From assembly GCA_019057865.1 (NCBI GenBank), contig JAHLWP010000011.1, positions 1 through 64,000 of the forward strand: a DNA stretch of 64,000 bases. The letters run 5' to 3'. The translations under genes and the position numbers were made by a program. Under the pieces are notes generated by a model. The model was not told where the DNA came from. It was given only the letters and a program-made list of their open reading frames with translations, and made no database searches. Every line of letters starts with the position of its first letter. Within the stretch, counting starts at the first letter, position 1. Source of the stretch: Promethearchaeota archaeon. Lineage in GTDB: Archaea > Asgardarchaeota > Lokiarchaeia > Sigyniarchaeales > SOKP01. Below, one piece after another: positions 16,177-26,322 of this stretch.

Positions 16177-19100
16177 GTGGGTTTTTTGATAAAGAATACA
16201 GGTATAGAGAGAGTTCTGGCTGATTTAGATTCATTATTTAAAGAGAAAGAAATTAATGCTCAGGATTTTCAAGATTTTTTGGATAAAGTAAAAAGCGGAG
16301 AAGTGAAAAATTATTTAGTAGCTTTAAGCAAGGGGTCAAAACCAGAACAAGCATTAAGAGAAATATTTTTTACATTTAATTCTAAGTTTGCTAAATTTTT
16401 ATTTAAAGATGTCTTTCCTGAAGTAAGCCAAGAAGGAGGTTTTATAGACTATTTAATCAAGGAAAATAGAGAAGAAATTGGTCTTGAGATAAAGCCTCTC
16501 TATAAAGGGGTTTTTAAAAAGGAAAGATCAGGAAAAATTTTTTCTAAAATTAAGAAACTACAATTAAATCCTGAAGATCATAAAAAACAGATTCAAAAAT
16601 ATCTTAAAGGAAAAAGGGATTATGTTGTATTAACTAACTTGGAGGTTTGGTATTTTTATAGTAAGACATCATTATTAGATCAAAAATATACTCCTTTTAC
16701 TCAAGTTAATTTGTTTGAATTGTTGAAAGATTTTTCACAAGTTGAGGATTTTTGGCATTATTTGGATGTTCAAGAAGATTTATCTATTAAAGAACCATTA
16801 GATAATAGATTTTTTGTAAGTTTGAAAGACTGGGTTTCTGAGCTTAGTAGTGTTAAATTTACTGTTGATAATAAGAAGAAAACTGAATTAATTATAAATT
16901 TAATTAATAAGTTTATCTTTATTCAATCTTTGGATAGCTTTTGGGTAATTAGTAAGCACTACATCGAAGAAGAATGGAAAAGTATTGAACGTAAATGGAC
17001 AGCAAAGAATAAACAGCGTATTTTAAGAAAATATTTAGAAGATATTAATGAGTATTTTTATGAATTATACGATACAGAGTTATTTAAAATTGCTGAAGAA
17101 AATAAGACAATTTTAGATTTTATTGATCAAAATCAGGATAACATATTACTTCTTTATCAGAAATTTAAATTAATATTAGGTATTGAATATGGGGTATCAA
17201 CTAGTTCTTGGATGCCTGGAATTATTCAATATAATTTCCGAAGAATTGATGAGGATATTTTAGGTAAATCTTACGAGACTTTTTTAGCAGAAATTAGAAA
17301 GGAACAGGGTATATTTTATACCCCTAAATATATTACACAGTTTATTATAGATAATACAATAAAAAAATTCTTTGATGGGAATTTATCACTATTTTCTGAT
17401 TCATTAAAAAAGAAAGAATATGATAAATGTCATGAGTTATTAAAGAAGATTTTTCACTTTAAGATTTTAGACCCTGCATGTGGCTCAGGGTCATTCTTAA
17501 TTAAAGCGCTAAAAACTATCTGGTCTGGATACAAATCTTTAATTCAAACTATTGAAGAGATGTATGAAAAATATAGCAATTTTCAAGGGACAATTATTAG
17601 ATCTCCTGATATCGAAAGCGAATTCCAAGAGATTCTAAAAATAAAAAGCCTTCTTAATTTTCAAGATAAACGGAGATTCATTTCAAGTATAATTATTCGC
17701 CATATTCATGGTGTTGATTTAGATTCTAATGCAATTGAGGTTGCAAAGTTAAATTTATGGTTAGAGGCTATTAAGTTGGCCCCTAAAGAATTCCATTTTG
17801 ATCAAGTCCCTGCCAACACAAACCATATATTACCAGATTTAGAAATGAATCTCTGTAATGGTGATTCTTTAGTAGGATTACCTGATCAGCAAGCTCTTGA
17901 TATTATTTATTCTGATTATAAAAATGAATTAAAAAAATTATTTGAACTACGAGATAAATACATAAATGACCCCGCAAACATCGAATTGGTAAAAAAAATT
18001 GTTGATATTAAATCAGAAATAAAAGAGAAGTTAAATACCTTTTTTATTGATTTTTTAAAACAAAATAATATTAATTTAGATATTCAAAATCATACAATAC
18101 CGTTTTATTGGGCATTAGATTTCTGGTATGTCTATTTTGAAAAAACAATTGAACGAAAGGAGCCAGAAGAGCAAGGGTTTAATGCTATAATTGGCAATCC
18201 CCCGTATTTTTCAATTAGGGGAAAAGGAACCGGTACTTTAGTACAGGCTTATAATTACGACTTTCTTCAGAATGCTTCACATTGGAAAGCTTTTTTTAGA
18301 AGCCAGTCAGATATATATTATTATTTTATAATTTTATCAATAAATTTATTACAACAATCAGGGATTTTTGGCTTTATCATTGAATCCTATTGGATTGAAA
18401 ATGATTATGCTGATAGGTTAAAAGATTGTTTATTAGCAAATACAAATATTATATTATTACTTAATTTTGGTAAAGTTAAAAAAATATTTGAGGATGCTGA
18501 TAATGATACCTGTATTTTGATTTTTGAGAAGGAGCAAGAAGCTGAACAAAAAATTATTTACGTCTATTGTAAGAAGAATTTTTCTATAGGTTCATTACAT
18601 CAAAATAACCAGAAGTTAATTTCTCATATAGTTAAAAAGATATCTAAAGAAGATTTCTCGGATGACTATATCGATATTTATAAAATTAATCAAGAGAGTT
18701 TAGGAACTTCAAAATGGATTTTATCAAAATCAAGCAAAATAGATATTATTAGTAAAATAGAGTCCAATAATGAAACACTTGGAAACCTGTGCGAGATTGG
18801 ACAAGGTGTGGTCCCCGGTAGAAAGAAAGAGTTCACTATTTCGCGAGAAGAGACTAAAAATACTGGAGGTTATTGGAGAAAAATTGAAGAAGAATATATT
18901 GAAGTTATTGATAATAAAGAAAGAAAATCTCATAAGATAGAAATTCTATTTATAAAACCATTAATCACTAATAGTGGTATTAAGAAATATTATTTAATTG
19001 AAAGTGATGAATATCTTGTATATACTGTCCCATTACAGGATGGACGATTCAATATTGACGACTATCCTGGAGTATTGAGTTATTTAGAAGTATATGAAGA

Positions 19101-20169
19101 TAAATTAAAGGAGAGATATGATTATGACGATAAAGAAGAGAAATATCCTTGGTATGGATATCAAAGAATTCAAAATATAGAGTTGTTTGAAAATTCCAAT
19201 ATAAAAATTTTATGTCCATATCGAGCTCCCGAGAATAGTTTTGCGCTAGATGAAATTGGTTATTTTGGAACTTCAGATATGTATGCAATTACTCCCAAGA
19301 ATAACTCTCAAATTGATTTAAATTATCTTTTGGGAATTTTAAATTCTAAACTATTAACATTCTGGTATAAAATAGCAGGAAAATCAAAGGGTCTTATTTG
19401 GGAGTTTTTTGCGACGCCTTTAGGTAGAATGCCGATATATATAGCTTCAGATAAAGAACAGGCTAAATTAGGCAGAATTGTCTCACATATATCGAGGAGG
19501 AAAAAATTATTCGTTGCTTTTTATCAGATTTGGATTGAACTTTCTGAGAAGTATAGAAATGGGACCAAAACATTTAAGAAACTTGTTCTTGATGACAAAA
19601 TAAAAATTCAGAATGGTGAATTTGATGAAGTATGGATATCAGATATTAATATTTTTCCTGATGGTGAAGAAGAAGTATTATTTACGGAATTCAATCAATT
19701 TAAATTAATTATAGATTGTAATTCTACTTTGGAACTTTACGGAATTAAAGGTGTTGATGAGATACCTTTACTGATTTTTGAGACCAAATTACCAGAATTT
19801 AGAGATATTATATATCTTGAAATATTACAATTACTAAATTCAAGAAAAAGGGTTAAAAGCTTAAATGATATTTTCTCAAAGACTATTATTTCTGTAATTA
19901 AACCAAATATTTGGGAAAAATCTTTTAATTTAATTAAATATGCAAGAGCTAAATTTATTGCTAGATACCAATTAAGAATTAAAGATCCAATTCATTTGGA
20001 TACTATGATTCAAAATTCTAAAAATTTAGTAGACGCTTACGTATTTAACTATTACAATTTATCTCTATCTGAAATAGAAAGCATATTAAACTCATTAAAT
20101 ACCACTAAGAGTATAAAAGATGATATTATAAAGAAATTCAATAGAGTAGAAGAAATACAGGCTCTTTAG
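16177..20169 (+). CDS. Type IIG (Eco57I-like) restriction-modification enzyme, single chain
   Basis: A 1330-residue protein from a GTG start that joins cutting, methylation and target recognition. The N-terminal PD-(D/E)xK nuclease is marked by Asp91, Glu104 and Lys106 (FIDYLI...LEIKP). After a helical spacer, methyltransferase motif I is LDPACGSGSF at residues ~431-440 and motif IV is NPPY at 674-677, so it is an N6-adenine enzyme of the gamma type. A long target-recognition region follows (for example GQGVVPGRKKEF near 887). All key residues are present. It needs no partner subunit. Such genes are often acquired horizontally, although base composition here looks like its neighbours. Confidence 0.85.
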   Translation: MGFLIKNTGIERVLADLDSLFKEKEINAQDFQDFLDKVKSGEVKNYLVALSKGSKPEQALREIFFTFNSKFAKFLFKDVFPEVSQEGGFIDYLIKENREEIGLEIKPLYKGVFKKERSGKIFSKIKKLQLNPEDHKKQIQKYLKGKRDYVVLTNLEVWYFYSKTSLLDQKYTPFTQVNLFELLKDFSQVEDFWHYLDVQEDLSIKEPLDNRFFVSLKDWVSELSSVKFTVDNKKKTELIINLINKFIFIQSLDSFWVISKHYIEEEWKSIERKWTAKNKQRILRKYLEDINEYFYELYDTELFKIAEENKTILDFIDQNQDNILLLYQKFKLILGIEYGVSTSSWMPGIIQYNFRRIDEDILGKSYETFLAEIRKEQGIFYTPKYITQFIIDNTIKKFFDGNLSLFSDSLKKKEYDKCHELLKKIFHFKILDPACGSGSFLIKALKTIWSGYKSLIQTIEEMYEKYSNFQGTIIRSPDIESEFQEILKIKSLLNFQDKRRFISSIIIRHIHGVDLDSNAIEVAKLNLWLEAIKLAPKEFHFDQVPANTNHILPDLEMNLCNGDSLVGLPDQQALDIIYSDYKNELKKLFELRDKYINDPANIELVKKIVDIKSEIKEKLNTFFIDFLKQNNINLDIQNHTIPFYWALDFWYVYFEKTIERKEPEEQGFNAIIGNPPYFSIRGKGTGTLVQAYNYDFLQNASHWKAFFRSQSDIYYYFIILSINLLQQSGIFGFIIESYWIENDYADRLKDCLLANTNIILLLNFGKVKKIFEDADNDTCILIFEKEQEAEQKIIYVYCKKNFSIGSLHQNNQKLISHIVKKISKEDFSDDYIDIYKINQESLGTSKWILSKSSKIDIISKIESNNETLGNLCEIGQGVVPGRKKEFTISREETKNTGGYWRKIEEEYIEVIDNKERKSHKIEILFIKPLITNSGIKKYYLIESDEYLVYTVPLQDGRFNIDDYPGVLSYLEVYEDKLKERYDYDDKEEKYPWYGYQRIQNIELFENSNIKILCPYRAPENSFALDEIGYFGTSDMYAITPKNNSQIDLNYLLGILNSKLLTFWYKIAGKSKGLIWEFFATPLGRMPIYIASDKEQAKLGRIVSHISRRKKLFVAFYQIWIELSEKYRNGTKTFKKLVLDDKIKIQNGEFDEVWISDINIFPDGEEEVLFTEFNQFKLIIDCNSTLELYGIKGVDEIPLLIFETKLPEFRDIIYLEILQLLNSRKRVKSLNDIFSKTIISVIKPNIWEKSFNLIKYARAKFIARYQLRIKDPIHLDTMIQNSKNLVDAYVFNYYNLSLSEIESILNSLNTTKSIKDDIIKKFNRVEEIQAL

Positions 20170-20173
20170 TTTA

Positions 20174-20293
20174 TTACTTTTCACATACTCTATTTAGTCT
20201 ATTCGCTAATCCTGTTAAAGCCCCCATCAAGTAGGAGAGTTGCATTTCTGTATTTTTCTCATTCAGGACTTCATCTCCTAGATTTTCTTCCAT
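20174..20293 (-). CDS. Possible 39-residue small protein, antisense to the spacer after the restriction enzyme
   Basis: ATG at 20293 to TAA at 20174, converging with the type IIG gene with a four-base gap between stops. The second half (MQLSYLMGALTGLANRLNR) has a sensible amphipathic helix with small residues, unlike random A+T-rich translation. Stops immediately precede the ATG in frame, so it is not the tail of a longer visible frame. It could be a real microprotein or the relic of a larger gene. Confidence 0.25.
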   Translation of the reverse strand: MEENLGDEVLNEKNTEMQLSYLMGALTGLANRLNRVCEK

Positions 20294-20327
20294 TGCAAAA
20301 CACGCTATTCATATATCAAAGAAAAGA

Positions 20328-20840
20328 TTGCTCGATATTTATAATAGTAATGATATGTTCAATTGGAAAAACATTTATGGAAAAGATATCGGCCCATTTA
20401 AGATATTACAAATTACTAAACCCGATAAAGAACAATCAATCCCTACAGAATTCTTTGCGAAAAGTGTTGACAAAGACATTAATTTAAATGCTTTCGAAAA
20501 GCCTAGTTTTAATGTAAAAATTGAAAAAAAAGATAATAAAGTATTTTGTGAATTGATTGATTATTCTTTACCATATGAAAATTTAATTTCTGATAATCTT
20601 AAAAAAAATATCAAAAAATGGACGGATTGGATCGATTATTGGGCTATAGATTTTGATAATATGAGTGATATTTTCATTGTCATGTGGGTTTCTTATAGAA
20701 CTCCTAAAAATCGAGGTTTAAAATTAATCTCAACACCTTATAATTTTTCTAAAAAAAAATCCTATAAGGTTTTAATAAAAGTTATTGATATTCTTGGTAT
20801 AGAAACTGTTAAAAAAAATACAACATCGCACTTTAATTGA
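20328..20840 (+). pseudogene. Fragment resembling the C-terminus of a type III-like DNA methyltransferase
   Basis: An open frame of 170 codons from TTG 20328 (ATG at 20355). The segment KKWTDWIDYWAIDFD, then MWVSYRTPKNRGLKL, then YKVLIKVIDILGIETVKK resembles the beta-rich C-terminal tail I associate with Mod-type DNA methyltransferases and related restriction proteins. That tail normally follows several hundred residues of catalytic domain. No methyltransferase motifs (DPPY, FxGxG) precede it here. I therefore read it as the 3' remnant of a lost R-M gene next to an intact type IIG gene. A short stand-alone gene remains possible. Confidence 0.5.
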
Positions 20841-20872
20841 TTTTTTTTAATATTTTCTCTTAATCGATGGAA

Positions 20873-22258
20873 TTATTTAATAATTTCCCTAAGAAGCATA
20901 GTAGCATAAGATCCTTTTTGAATAGAAAATTCAATTTTTACTTTTTTCTTGTTCTGATAGAAATTATCCTCTGTAAATTCTATTAACTTTAAATTAATTG
21001 GTTTTATCATCATCGCTCTAGTAGATCCTTTAAATTCGAATGTTTCTAAGAGTTTTTGTTTAAAAATGTTTTGATTTATGTTTTCTTGTTCTATAATTAC
21101 ATCATAAAAGGTTTTCATTAGTGGGAATTTGTTCATATCAGTATCATAACCAATAATTGGAGCTATTATAGACGCTCGATTGAGATTCAGTGCCTGTTTT
21201 AGATAATCATCATAATCTCCACCATATATATAATTAACTTGAGTTACAATACCATTATCATCATCAAGTATGCTAATAACATCACCTTTTAAAGGTTCAA
21301 ATAAAGAGAAACCTTTCTGATATCTTAAAGAGCTCATCTTATTAAATAGATAAGATTGGAAAGAACTTATTAACAATCTCTTTAAACCAAAAGATAAAGT
21401 TGATATACATCCTTCATAATCTCCAGGGTTCTCTATTAAATACTTTATCATTTTTCTTTCATAGAATAGACTATGTGGAAAATTCATATATGCATTTTCA
21501 AAATTCTTGTCTTTCTCCAGGTCTTTTCTTACTTTTATTGATTTCTGAGATTCTGTAGAATAAGTTGATGTTACAAATTCATTAAAAGCGTTTTTATAAT
21601 CATTTTCTAATAGATATCGACCAATTAAGTGAGAATTTGGTCTAAAGGTACCAAATCTCTGGAGACCAAAATAATTAGGAAATCCATATTTAATTAAGAA
21701 ATTTAATATTTCTTTAAACTTGTTTTCTAAATTTTCCTTGCTTTCTATATTTCTAATTATTATAGTAAAATAATTACCCCAATGACTTCCCAATTTAACA
21801 GATTTTTTAGAAGAAGTTATGTCTCTAAAATATAAATCATTTAATTTTAAATTTCTTAGTTTTTCTATATAATCTCCTTTTATGGAAACTTTTTGAACAC
21901 TAATAGAACATTTGTCTTTTAATCCAGAATATTGGATTAATTCTGAAGGAATTTTTAAGGTATTACTAATTTCTCTTATGGCTTCAAATGTATCCTTATT
22001 AAATTTAATTAAATTGAATGTAGTATATTTATTATTCGATTCTTCTGAAAAAGAGAAAATCTTCTTACCCTTATTTATTTTAAGAATTTTTCCCTTATTG
22101 GTTATTTCTTGTACAATAAAATCCTTATATGTTTTTTTATATTCTCCACCAATACCATCTATACTAGAAGTAGCATAAGCTTCAATTCCTACAAATTTTT
22201 CTAGTTCTTTATTATCATTTTTAGCAAATAGGTAAGTTACATCCTCTTTTTCTAACAA
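20873..22258 (-). CDS. truD: tRNA pseudouridine(13) synthase, TruD family
   Basis: Converts U13 of tRNA to pseudouridine; the archaeal/eukaryotic Pus7-type family. The catalytic Asp lies in YSGLKDKCSISVQ near residue 120. Other family marks are GSHWGNYFTIIIRN, the FPNYFGLQRFG motif near 210 and SFQSYLFNKM near 305. The 461 residues include the TRUD insertion domain. TTG start. It is the last gene of a minus-strand translation cluster: eL38, a Zn/KH-like protein, Pth2, then TruD, with gaps of 17, 49 and 21 bases. Confidence 0.92.
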   Translation of the reverse strand: MLEKEDVTYLFAKNDNKELEKFVGIEAYATSSIDGIGGEYKKTYKDFIVQEITNKGKILKINKGKKIFSFSEESNNKYTTFNLIKFNKDTFEAIREISNTLKIPSELIQYSGLKDKCSISVQKVSIKGDYIEKLRNLKLNDLYFRDITSSKKSVKLGSHWGNYFTIIIRNIESKENLENKFKEILNFLIKYGFPNYFGLQRFGTFRPNSHLIGRYLLENDYKNAFNEFVTSTYSTESQKSIKVRKDLEKDKNFENAYMNFPHSLFYERKMIKYLIENPGDYEGCISTLSFGLKRLLISSFQSYLFNKMSSLRYQKGFSLFEPLKGDVISILDDDNGIVTQVNYIYGGDYDDYLKQALNLNRASIIAPIIGYDTDMNKFPLMKTFYDVIIEQENINQNIFKQKLLETFEFKGSTRAMMIKPINLKLIEFTEDNFYQNKKKVKIEFSIQKGSYATMLLREIIK

Positions 22259-22279
22259 TTTTATAGCCTATTAATCTGA

Positions 22280-22636
22280 TTATAATAATTTTAAATCTCC
22301 TGTAATCTTATCGATTTCTGTAGATAATGCAGGTCCAATACCTACTGCTGTTGTTGTTCCTGGAGGTAATTGAGTAAGACCAGCATCTTTTACGATAAAA
22401 TATGGTAATTTATGTTTCTCAAGTTTAATAATCATATTATTCAATTCTTCTTTACTCTTTATTTTGAGAACTATCTTTTTCTGTCCAAAATTTTTCCAAT
22501 TTTTCCAAACACTTTTATTTTGAAATCGAACTAAATCTGAAGCTGAAACACTAGCATGGCACGACTGGGCACACTTTTTACCAGTTCCCATTTCAAGATC
22601 TGTTCTTATTAAAATAACTTGCTTATATTCTTCCAC
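22280..22636 (-). CDS. pth2: Peptidyl-tRNA hydrolase, Pth2 family
   Basis: Releases tRNA from stalled peptidyl-tRNA. The 118-residue length and motifs are standard: [24 protein letters not shown] near the N-terminus (catalytic Lys/His/Ser region), then [24 protein letters not shown] near the C-terminus. GTG start. It has no N-terminal membrane anchor, as in archaea. Twenty-one bases separate it from truD, and the same strand and short gaps indicate one transcript with the ribosome-related genes upstream. Confidence 0.95.
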   Translation of the reverse strand: MEEYKQVILIRTDLEMGTGKKCAQSCHASVSASDLVRFQNKSVWKNWKNFGQKKIVLKIKSKEELNNMIIKLEKHKLPYFIVKDAGLTQLPPGTTTAVGIGPALSTEIDKITGDLKLL

Positions 22637-22685
22637 GATATCTTAAACCTATTATATTTTAAGAAATTAGTAAATTAAATCTTAA

Positions 22686-23195
22686 CTATTGAAACTCAAT
22701 CCTAGTAATATTTCCTGTTAGTTCTAAAATCAATTCTTCTAGTTCTTCTTTAGTAAATAGAATTTTATCTTTATCTTCCTCTCGAAGAACTGCCCTAAAT
22801 TGAGCATCACCAGTAGCTAAGAAGATTTCATTTAACGAGACCAATTTGCTAGGTGCAATTAATGCTTCTACTACTGGTCTAGGCTTACTTGTTTTTTCCA
22901 TTAATATAATTTCATCTATTTGATATGTTTCTTTTACCCAAGCTATTAATTCTGATGATATTTTAAGTTTATCTTTATTTCCAATCACCAATATTACAAC
23001 ATCTTCGTAATCAATCGCTTTATGAAAAGAAACATTTTTTAGAAATTCAAATTTCTCAGAATCTTCCAATTTAATTAAATCTTTGGCTAAATCTAGCTCA
23101 AATTCCGTAATTTCTCCAGCATCTAATTTTACCTGACAACTAGTGCATAAAAATCCCGAGTTTACACATGTCTTACAAGCTGGAAGAACTTTCAT
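22686..23195 (-). CDS. Zinc-ribbon plus KH-like archaeal protein (NusA-related type)
   Basis: A 169-residue protein that starts with a four-cysteine zinc site (ACKTCVNSGFLCTSCQ, residues 6-20), followed by the EITEFELDLAKDLI helix. The remainder (VVILVIGNKDKLKIS, ELIAWVKETYQ, and a C-terminal strand NITRIEF) is the order of secondary structure expected of one or two KH-like folds, though the central GxxG is degenerate. I recall similar archaeal proteins annotated as NusA-like/KH transcription factors. Its position among eL38, Pth2 and TruD supports an RNA-related job. The exact function is unknown. Confidence 0.6.
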   Translation of the reverse strand: MKVLPACKTCVNSGFLCTSCQVKLDAGEITEFELDLAKDLIKLEDSEKFEFLKNVSFHKAIDYEDVVILVIGNKDKLKISSELIAWVKETYQIDEIILMEKTSKPRPVVEALIAPSKLVSLNEIFLATGDAQFRAVLREEDKDKILFTKEELEELILELTGNITRIEFQ

Positions 23196-23212
23196 TCAAT
23201 TTTGACCTAAAA

Positions 23213-23407
23213 TTAAATTTCTATAATCTCACAACCAATATTCCTTAATATACGTTCTGCTGATGTTGGATCTGTTTTATATGTATAAAGATATTTCTTG
23301 GTCCTAAGTTTGAGCTTAACTATATCTTTAATCCTCTTTACCCTACAATGAAATGCATACTCAGATAATTCTAAAAACTTATCCTCATCAAATATTTCTT
23401 TTGGCAA
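23213..23407 (-). CDS. Ribosomal protein eL38
   Basis: A 64-residue protein from a TTG start (MPKEIFDEDKF). The pattern VKRIKDIVKLKLRTKKYLYTY followed by a helix with AERILRN and a final short strand matches eukaryotic and archaeal L38e, which has the same KLKVR-RYLYTL core. eL38 is found in eukaryotes and only part of the Archaea, including Asgard lineages, so it helps place the organism. It is the first gene of the minus-strand translation cluster and is divergent from eL40. Confidence 0.85.
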   Translation of the reverse strand: MPKEIFDEDKFLELSEYAFHCRVKRIKDIVKLKLRTKKYLYTYKTDPTSAERILRNIGCEIIEI

Positions 23408-23597
23408 ATTTCCTCAGCTAAGTTTCAGTATTGTAATGATGTTTAGATCTATAATCTATAGAATTTTAATTTTATCATATTATTCAATAATTTTAAACAA
23501 AAATTTTATTTTGAATCATATTTTTTAAAAATTATTCCTATAATTGTATTTTCTAAGTTAAATTTAAAATCAAAATAAAAAAGAAGAACTGAGTAAA

Positions 23598-23759
23598 TTG
23601 CCGATTGATGACCCAGTTAAGAGAAGAATAGCAAGATATCATTTATTGGAGAAATCAGTATGTAGACGTTGCGGTGCTTTGAATCCATTCAAAGCCAAAA
23701 AATGTCGAAGATGTCACGGTAAAGACTTACGATTAAAAAAAAGAGACCTTACAAAGTAG
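23598..23759 (+). CDS. Ribosomal protein eL40
   Basis: A 53-residue protein from TTG 23598. It begins MPIDDPVKRRIARYHLLEK, then has the C4 zinc ribbon VCRRCGALNPFKAKKCRRC, then a basic tail ending RDLTK. This matches eL40, which in eukaryotes is made as a ubiquitin fusion but in archaea stands alone as here. Only the TTG gives the expected N-terminus; an in-frame stop lies at 23565. It is divergent from eL38 across a 190-bp A+T-rich spacer, so the two ribosomal genes may share a promoter region. Confidence 0.9.
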   Translation: MPIDDPVKRRIARYHLLEKSVCRRCGALNPFKAKKCRRCHGKDLRLKKRDLTK

Positions 23760-23897
23760 TTTTATGGGTTTTTTTAACCTAATTTAAAAAAATTAACTTA
23801 GAGTAAAATTATTGAATTATTTTTCAAAATTTTTTCAATTTTTAATGAAAACCTTAATACTCTTTTTCTTTAAATATATGGAAAATAAAAAGGTAAT

Positions 23898-24179
23898 ATG
23901 ACAGAGAATCGTAAATTCTTATGTGAGGTTGTTTTTTCTGATCATAATTTGGGGCTATTAACAAGTCTTATAGGACATATAGATCAAAATCAGTTAAATC
24001 AATTTTCAAACGGAGGAGGCAAGTTTATTACATTAAAAGAAAAGCATCACCCACCCATTTATAAACCTGACATAAAAGAAATAATTATCTACCGGGTAGA
24101 TAAACATTCCACTATTGATAAGGAAAAGATTGATGTAAACAATTATATTAAAGGCAACTTTAAGGTAAAAATTAGCTAA
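23898..24179 (+). CDS. Uncharacterised 93-residue protein
   Basis: ATG 23898 behind AAAAGGTAAT. The protein is soluble and mixed alpha/beta, with one hydrophobic helix-like turn (LGLLTSLIGHI), a Gly-rich loop (FSNGGGKFITL) and several His residues (KHHPPIY, DKHS). A C-terminal strand ends KVKIS. No membrane segment or cysteine pair is present. It lies between eL40 and the thermosome gene on the same strand, but spacers of 138 and 202 bases suggest its own transcript. The family is not recognised. Confidence 0.5.
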   Translation: MTENRKFLCEVVFSDHNLGLLTSLIGHIDQNQLNQFSNGGGKFITLKEKHHPPIYKPDIKEIIIYRVDKHSTIDKEKIDVNNYIKGNFKVKIS

Positions 24180-24317
24180 AAAAAAATTTTAACTATTTGT
24201 ACTCTTCATAGATTGTACCCTCTAATAATGATCTAATTTCATTAATCTAATTCTCAGCTCTATATGCAAAAAATACAAAAAATCGTAAACTTTTTTAATT
24301 TTATGACTTAGAGATCA

Positions 24318-24330
24318 TTATATATATAAT
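24318..24330 (+). promoter_or_regulatory. TATA box of the thermosome gene
   Basis: A 13-base alternating TATATA tract ends 51 bases before the thermosome ATG. An archaeal TATA box sits about 25 bases upstream of the start site, so transcription would begin near 24350 and leave a leader of about 30 bases. The stretch is the clearest promoter-like element in the window, consistent with a strongly expressed chaperonin. Confidence 0.55.
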
Positions 24331-24381
24331 CATTAAAAATCAAAATTAAATCAAAATAAAATTTACAGAACGTGAAAAATA

Positions 24382-26064
24382 ATGGCACAATTAGGTGGAA
24401 CTCCTATATTAATAATGAGGGAAGGCACAGAGAGAACACGTGGAAGAGATGCAATGGAAAACAATATTGCTGCTGCTATAGTAATTGCTGAAGCTGTAAG
24501 AACATCACTAGGACCACGGGGTATGGACAAAATGCTTGTAGATCAATTCGGAGATGTAGTTATTACTAATGATGGTGCAACAATTCTTAAAGAAATTGAT
24601 GTTCAACATCCAGCCGCTAAAATGATGGTCGAGGTCGCAAAAACTCAGGATTCTGAGGTAGGTGACGGTACAACTACTAGTGTAGTTCTTGCTGGTGAGC
24701 TTTTAAAGCGTGCTAAAAAGCTTTTGGAGCAAAAAATCCATCCAACAGTTATTACTGAAGGTTTTAGAAAAGCAGCAGAAAAAGCCATCGAAATCTTAGA
24801 TAATATGTCGATTAAAAGTGGCATTGACGATAAAGAAGGCTTAAAAAACGCTGCTATGACATGCATGTCGTCAAAACTTGTATCAGAAAGTAAAGAACAA
24901 CTAGCCAAGATCTGTATGAATGCTATTGAAGCTATTGCTGAACAAGATGAAGATGGTAATTGGGTTGCTGATATTGAAAAGGTTCAAATTCAAAAGAAAG
25001 AAGGAGAAGGCATAGATGATACTAGCTTAATTAAGGGCATCATTCTTGATAAAGAAGTCGTAAGTCCCGGCATGCCAAAAATCGTTAAAGATGCAAAAAT
25101 TTTACTCTTACAAAGTGCAATAGAAATTGAAAAGACAGAATTTGACGCTAAACTCCAAATTACCAGCCCTGAACAAATTCAACAATTCCTTGATGAAGAA
25201 GAAAAAATGTTAAGGACTATGGTTGATAAGATCGTTAATTCCGGAGCTAATGTAGTTATCTGTCAGAAAGGAATAGATGATATGGCTCAACATTTCGTAT
25301 CTAAAGCTGGAATTATGGCTGTGAGAAGAGTGAAAAAATCTGATCTTGAAAAGTTATCAAAAGCTACTGGTGGTATGATCTATACGAATCTTGATGATAT
25401 AACTGAAGATAAACTAGGTTGGGCAGGATTAGTAGAAGAACGCAAAATCATGAACGATAGCTGGATTTTTATTGAAGAATGTAAAGATCCTAAATCAGTT
25501 GTAATTCTAATAAGAGGTGGAAGTGAACTTATCGTCGATGAGGTTGAAAGAGCCATTCATGATGCTCTCTGCGTAATAAGAGATGTTGTAGAAGATCAAA
25601 AACTCGTTGGTGGTGGAGGCGCTCCAGAAATAGAAACTGCAATTCAATTGAGAACATATGCCTCTACTCTAGGTGGTCGTGAGCAATTAGCAGTAGAAAT
25701 TTTTGCTGATAGTCTTGATATTATCCCAAAAACCTTGGCTGAAAATGCTGGCTTAGATCAAATTGATACCTTAATGAAATTAAGAGCTTCACATCAAAAA
25801 GGCAATAAATTTGCGGGTCATGATCTAGATACTGGTAATGTAATTGATGACATGGCAAAAGTGGGCGTCGTTGAACCAACTATAGTTAAAGTTCAAGCTA
25901 TTAAAAGCTCAACTGAAGCAACTTCCATGATCCTCAGGATAGACGATGTAATTGCAGCTGCGAAAAGCGCGATGCCTCCTGGTGGAATGCCTCCTGGAGG
26001 GATGCCGCCTGGGATGGGCGGTCCTGGAATGGGTGGAATGGGGATGCCTCCGGGGATGTATTAA
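24382..26064 (+). CDS. Thermosome subunit (group II chaperonin)
   Basis: ATP-driven protein-folding chamber, related to eukaryotic CCT. The 560-residue chain carries the group II signatures [27 protein letters not shown] and the ATP-site loop [15 protein letters not shown]. The catalytic Asp region is [11 protein letters not shown] (here [11 protein letters not shown]). The C-terminus is a Gly/Met/Pro repeat tail ([11 protein letters not shown] type), which lines the cavity floor in this family. No partner subunit gene is adjacent, so it may form homo-oligomers or mix with a distant paralogue. Confidence 0.97.
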   Translation: MAQLGGTPILIMREGTERTRGRDAMENNIAAAIVIAEAVRTSLGPRGMDKMLVDQFGDVVITNDGATILKEIDVQHPAAKMMVEVAKTQDSEVGDGTTTSVVLAGELLKRAKKLLEQKIHPTVITEGFRKAAEKAIEILDNMSIKSGIDDKEGLKNAAMTCMSSKLVSESKEQLAKICMNAIEAIAEQDEDGNWVADIEKVQIQKKEGEGIDDTSLIKGIILDKEVVSPGMPKIVKDAKILLLQSAIEIEKTEFDAKLQITSPEQIQQFLDEEEKMLRTMVDKIVNSGANVVICQKGIDDMAQHFVSKAGIMAVRRVKKSDLEKLSKATGGMIYTNLDDITEDKLGWAGLVEERKIMNDSWIFIEECKDPKSVVILIRGGSELIVDEVERAIHDALCVIRDVVEDQKLVGGGGAPEIETAIQLRTYASTLGGREQLAVEIFADSLDIIPKTLAENAGLDQIDTLMKLRASHQKGNKFAGHDLDTGNVIDDMAKVGVVEPTIVKVQAIKSSTEATSMILRIDDVIAAAKSAMPPGGMPPGGMPPGMGGPGMGGMGMPPGMY

Positions 26065-26099
26065 GAGTTTAATCATTTTTTTTAATTTATTTTTTCTTT

Positions 26100-26291
26100 C
26101 TATTTTTCTTGTAGTTTTTTAGCAATATTTTGGGCAAGTTCACATCCAACGATGTCTATTCCGTTAATTGCCCATTTAAGTTGTTCTTTAATTTCTTTTG
26201 AGTTTACGGATTTCTTTAATACGGTTAGATCAACCCTCACTTCTGCTAATAATTTAGCAAAAGATATATAAAATCTATACAAAAAAGTCAT
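26100..26291 (-). CDS. Uncharacterised 63-residue helical protein
   Basis: ATG at 26291, convergent with the thermosome gene, with 35 bases between stops. The protein appears as two amphipathic helices, with VRVDLTVLKKSVNSKEIKEQL in the middle and DIVGCELAQNIAKKL at the end. One cysteine. No membrane segment is evident, although the first 15 residues are aromatic (FLYRFYISFAKLL). It is divergent from the zinc-ribbon gene at 26323 with only 31 bases between starts. The family is not recognised. Confidence 0.4.
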   Translation of the reverse strand: MTFLYRFYISFAKLLAEVRVDLTVLKKSVNSKEIKEQLKWAINGIDIVGCELAQNIAKKLQEK

Positions 26292-26322
26292 GTTTATATT
26301 TTTAAGTTAATAATGATCTCAT

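Noticed and set aside
20293..20487. 64-codon plus-strand frame in the R-M remnant area
   Set aside because: It overlaps the better-supported remnant frame at 20328 and lacks any recognisable motif.
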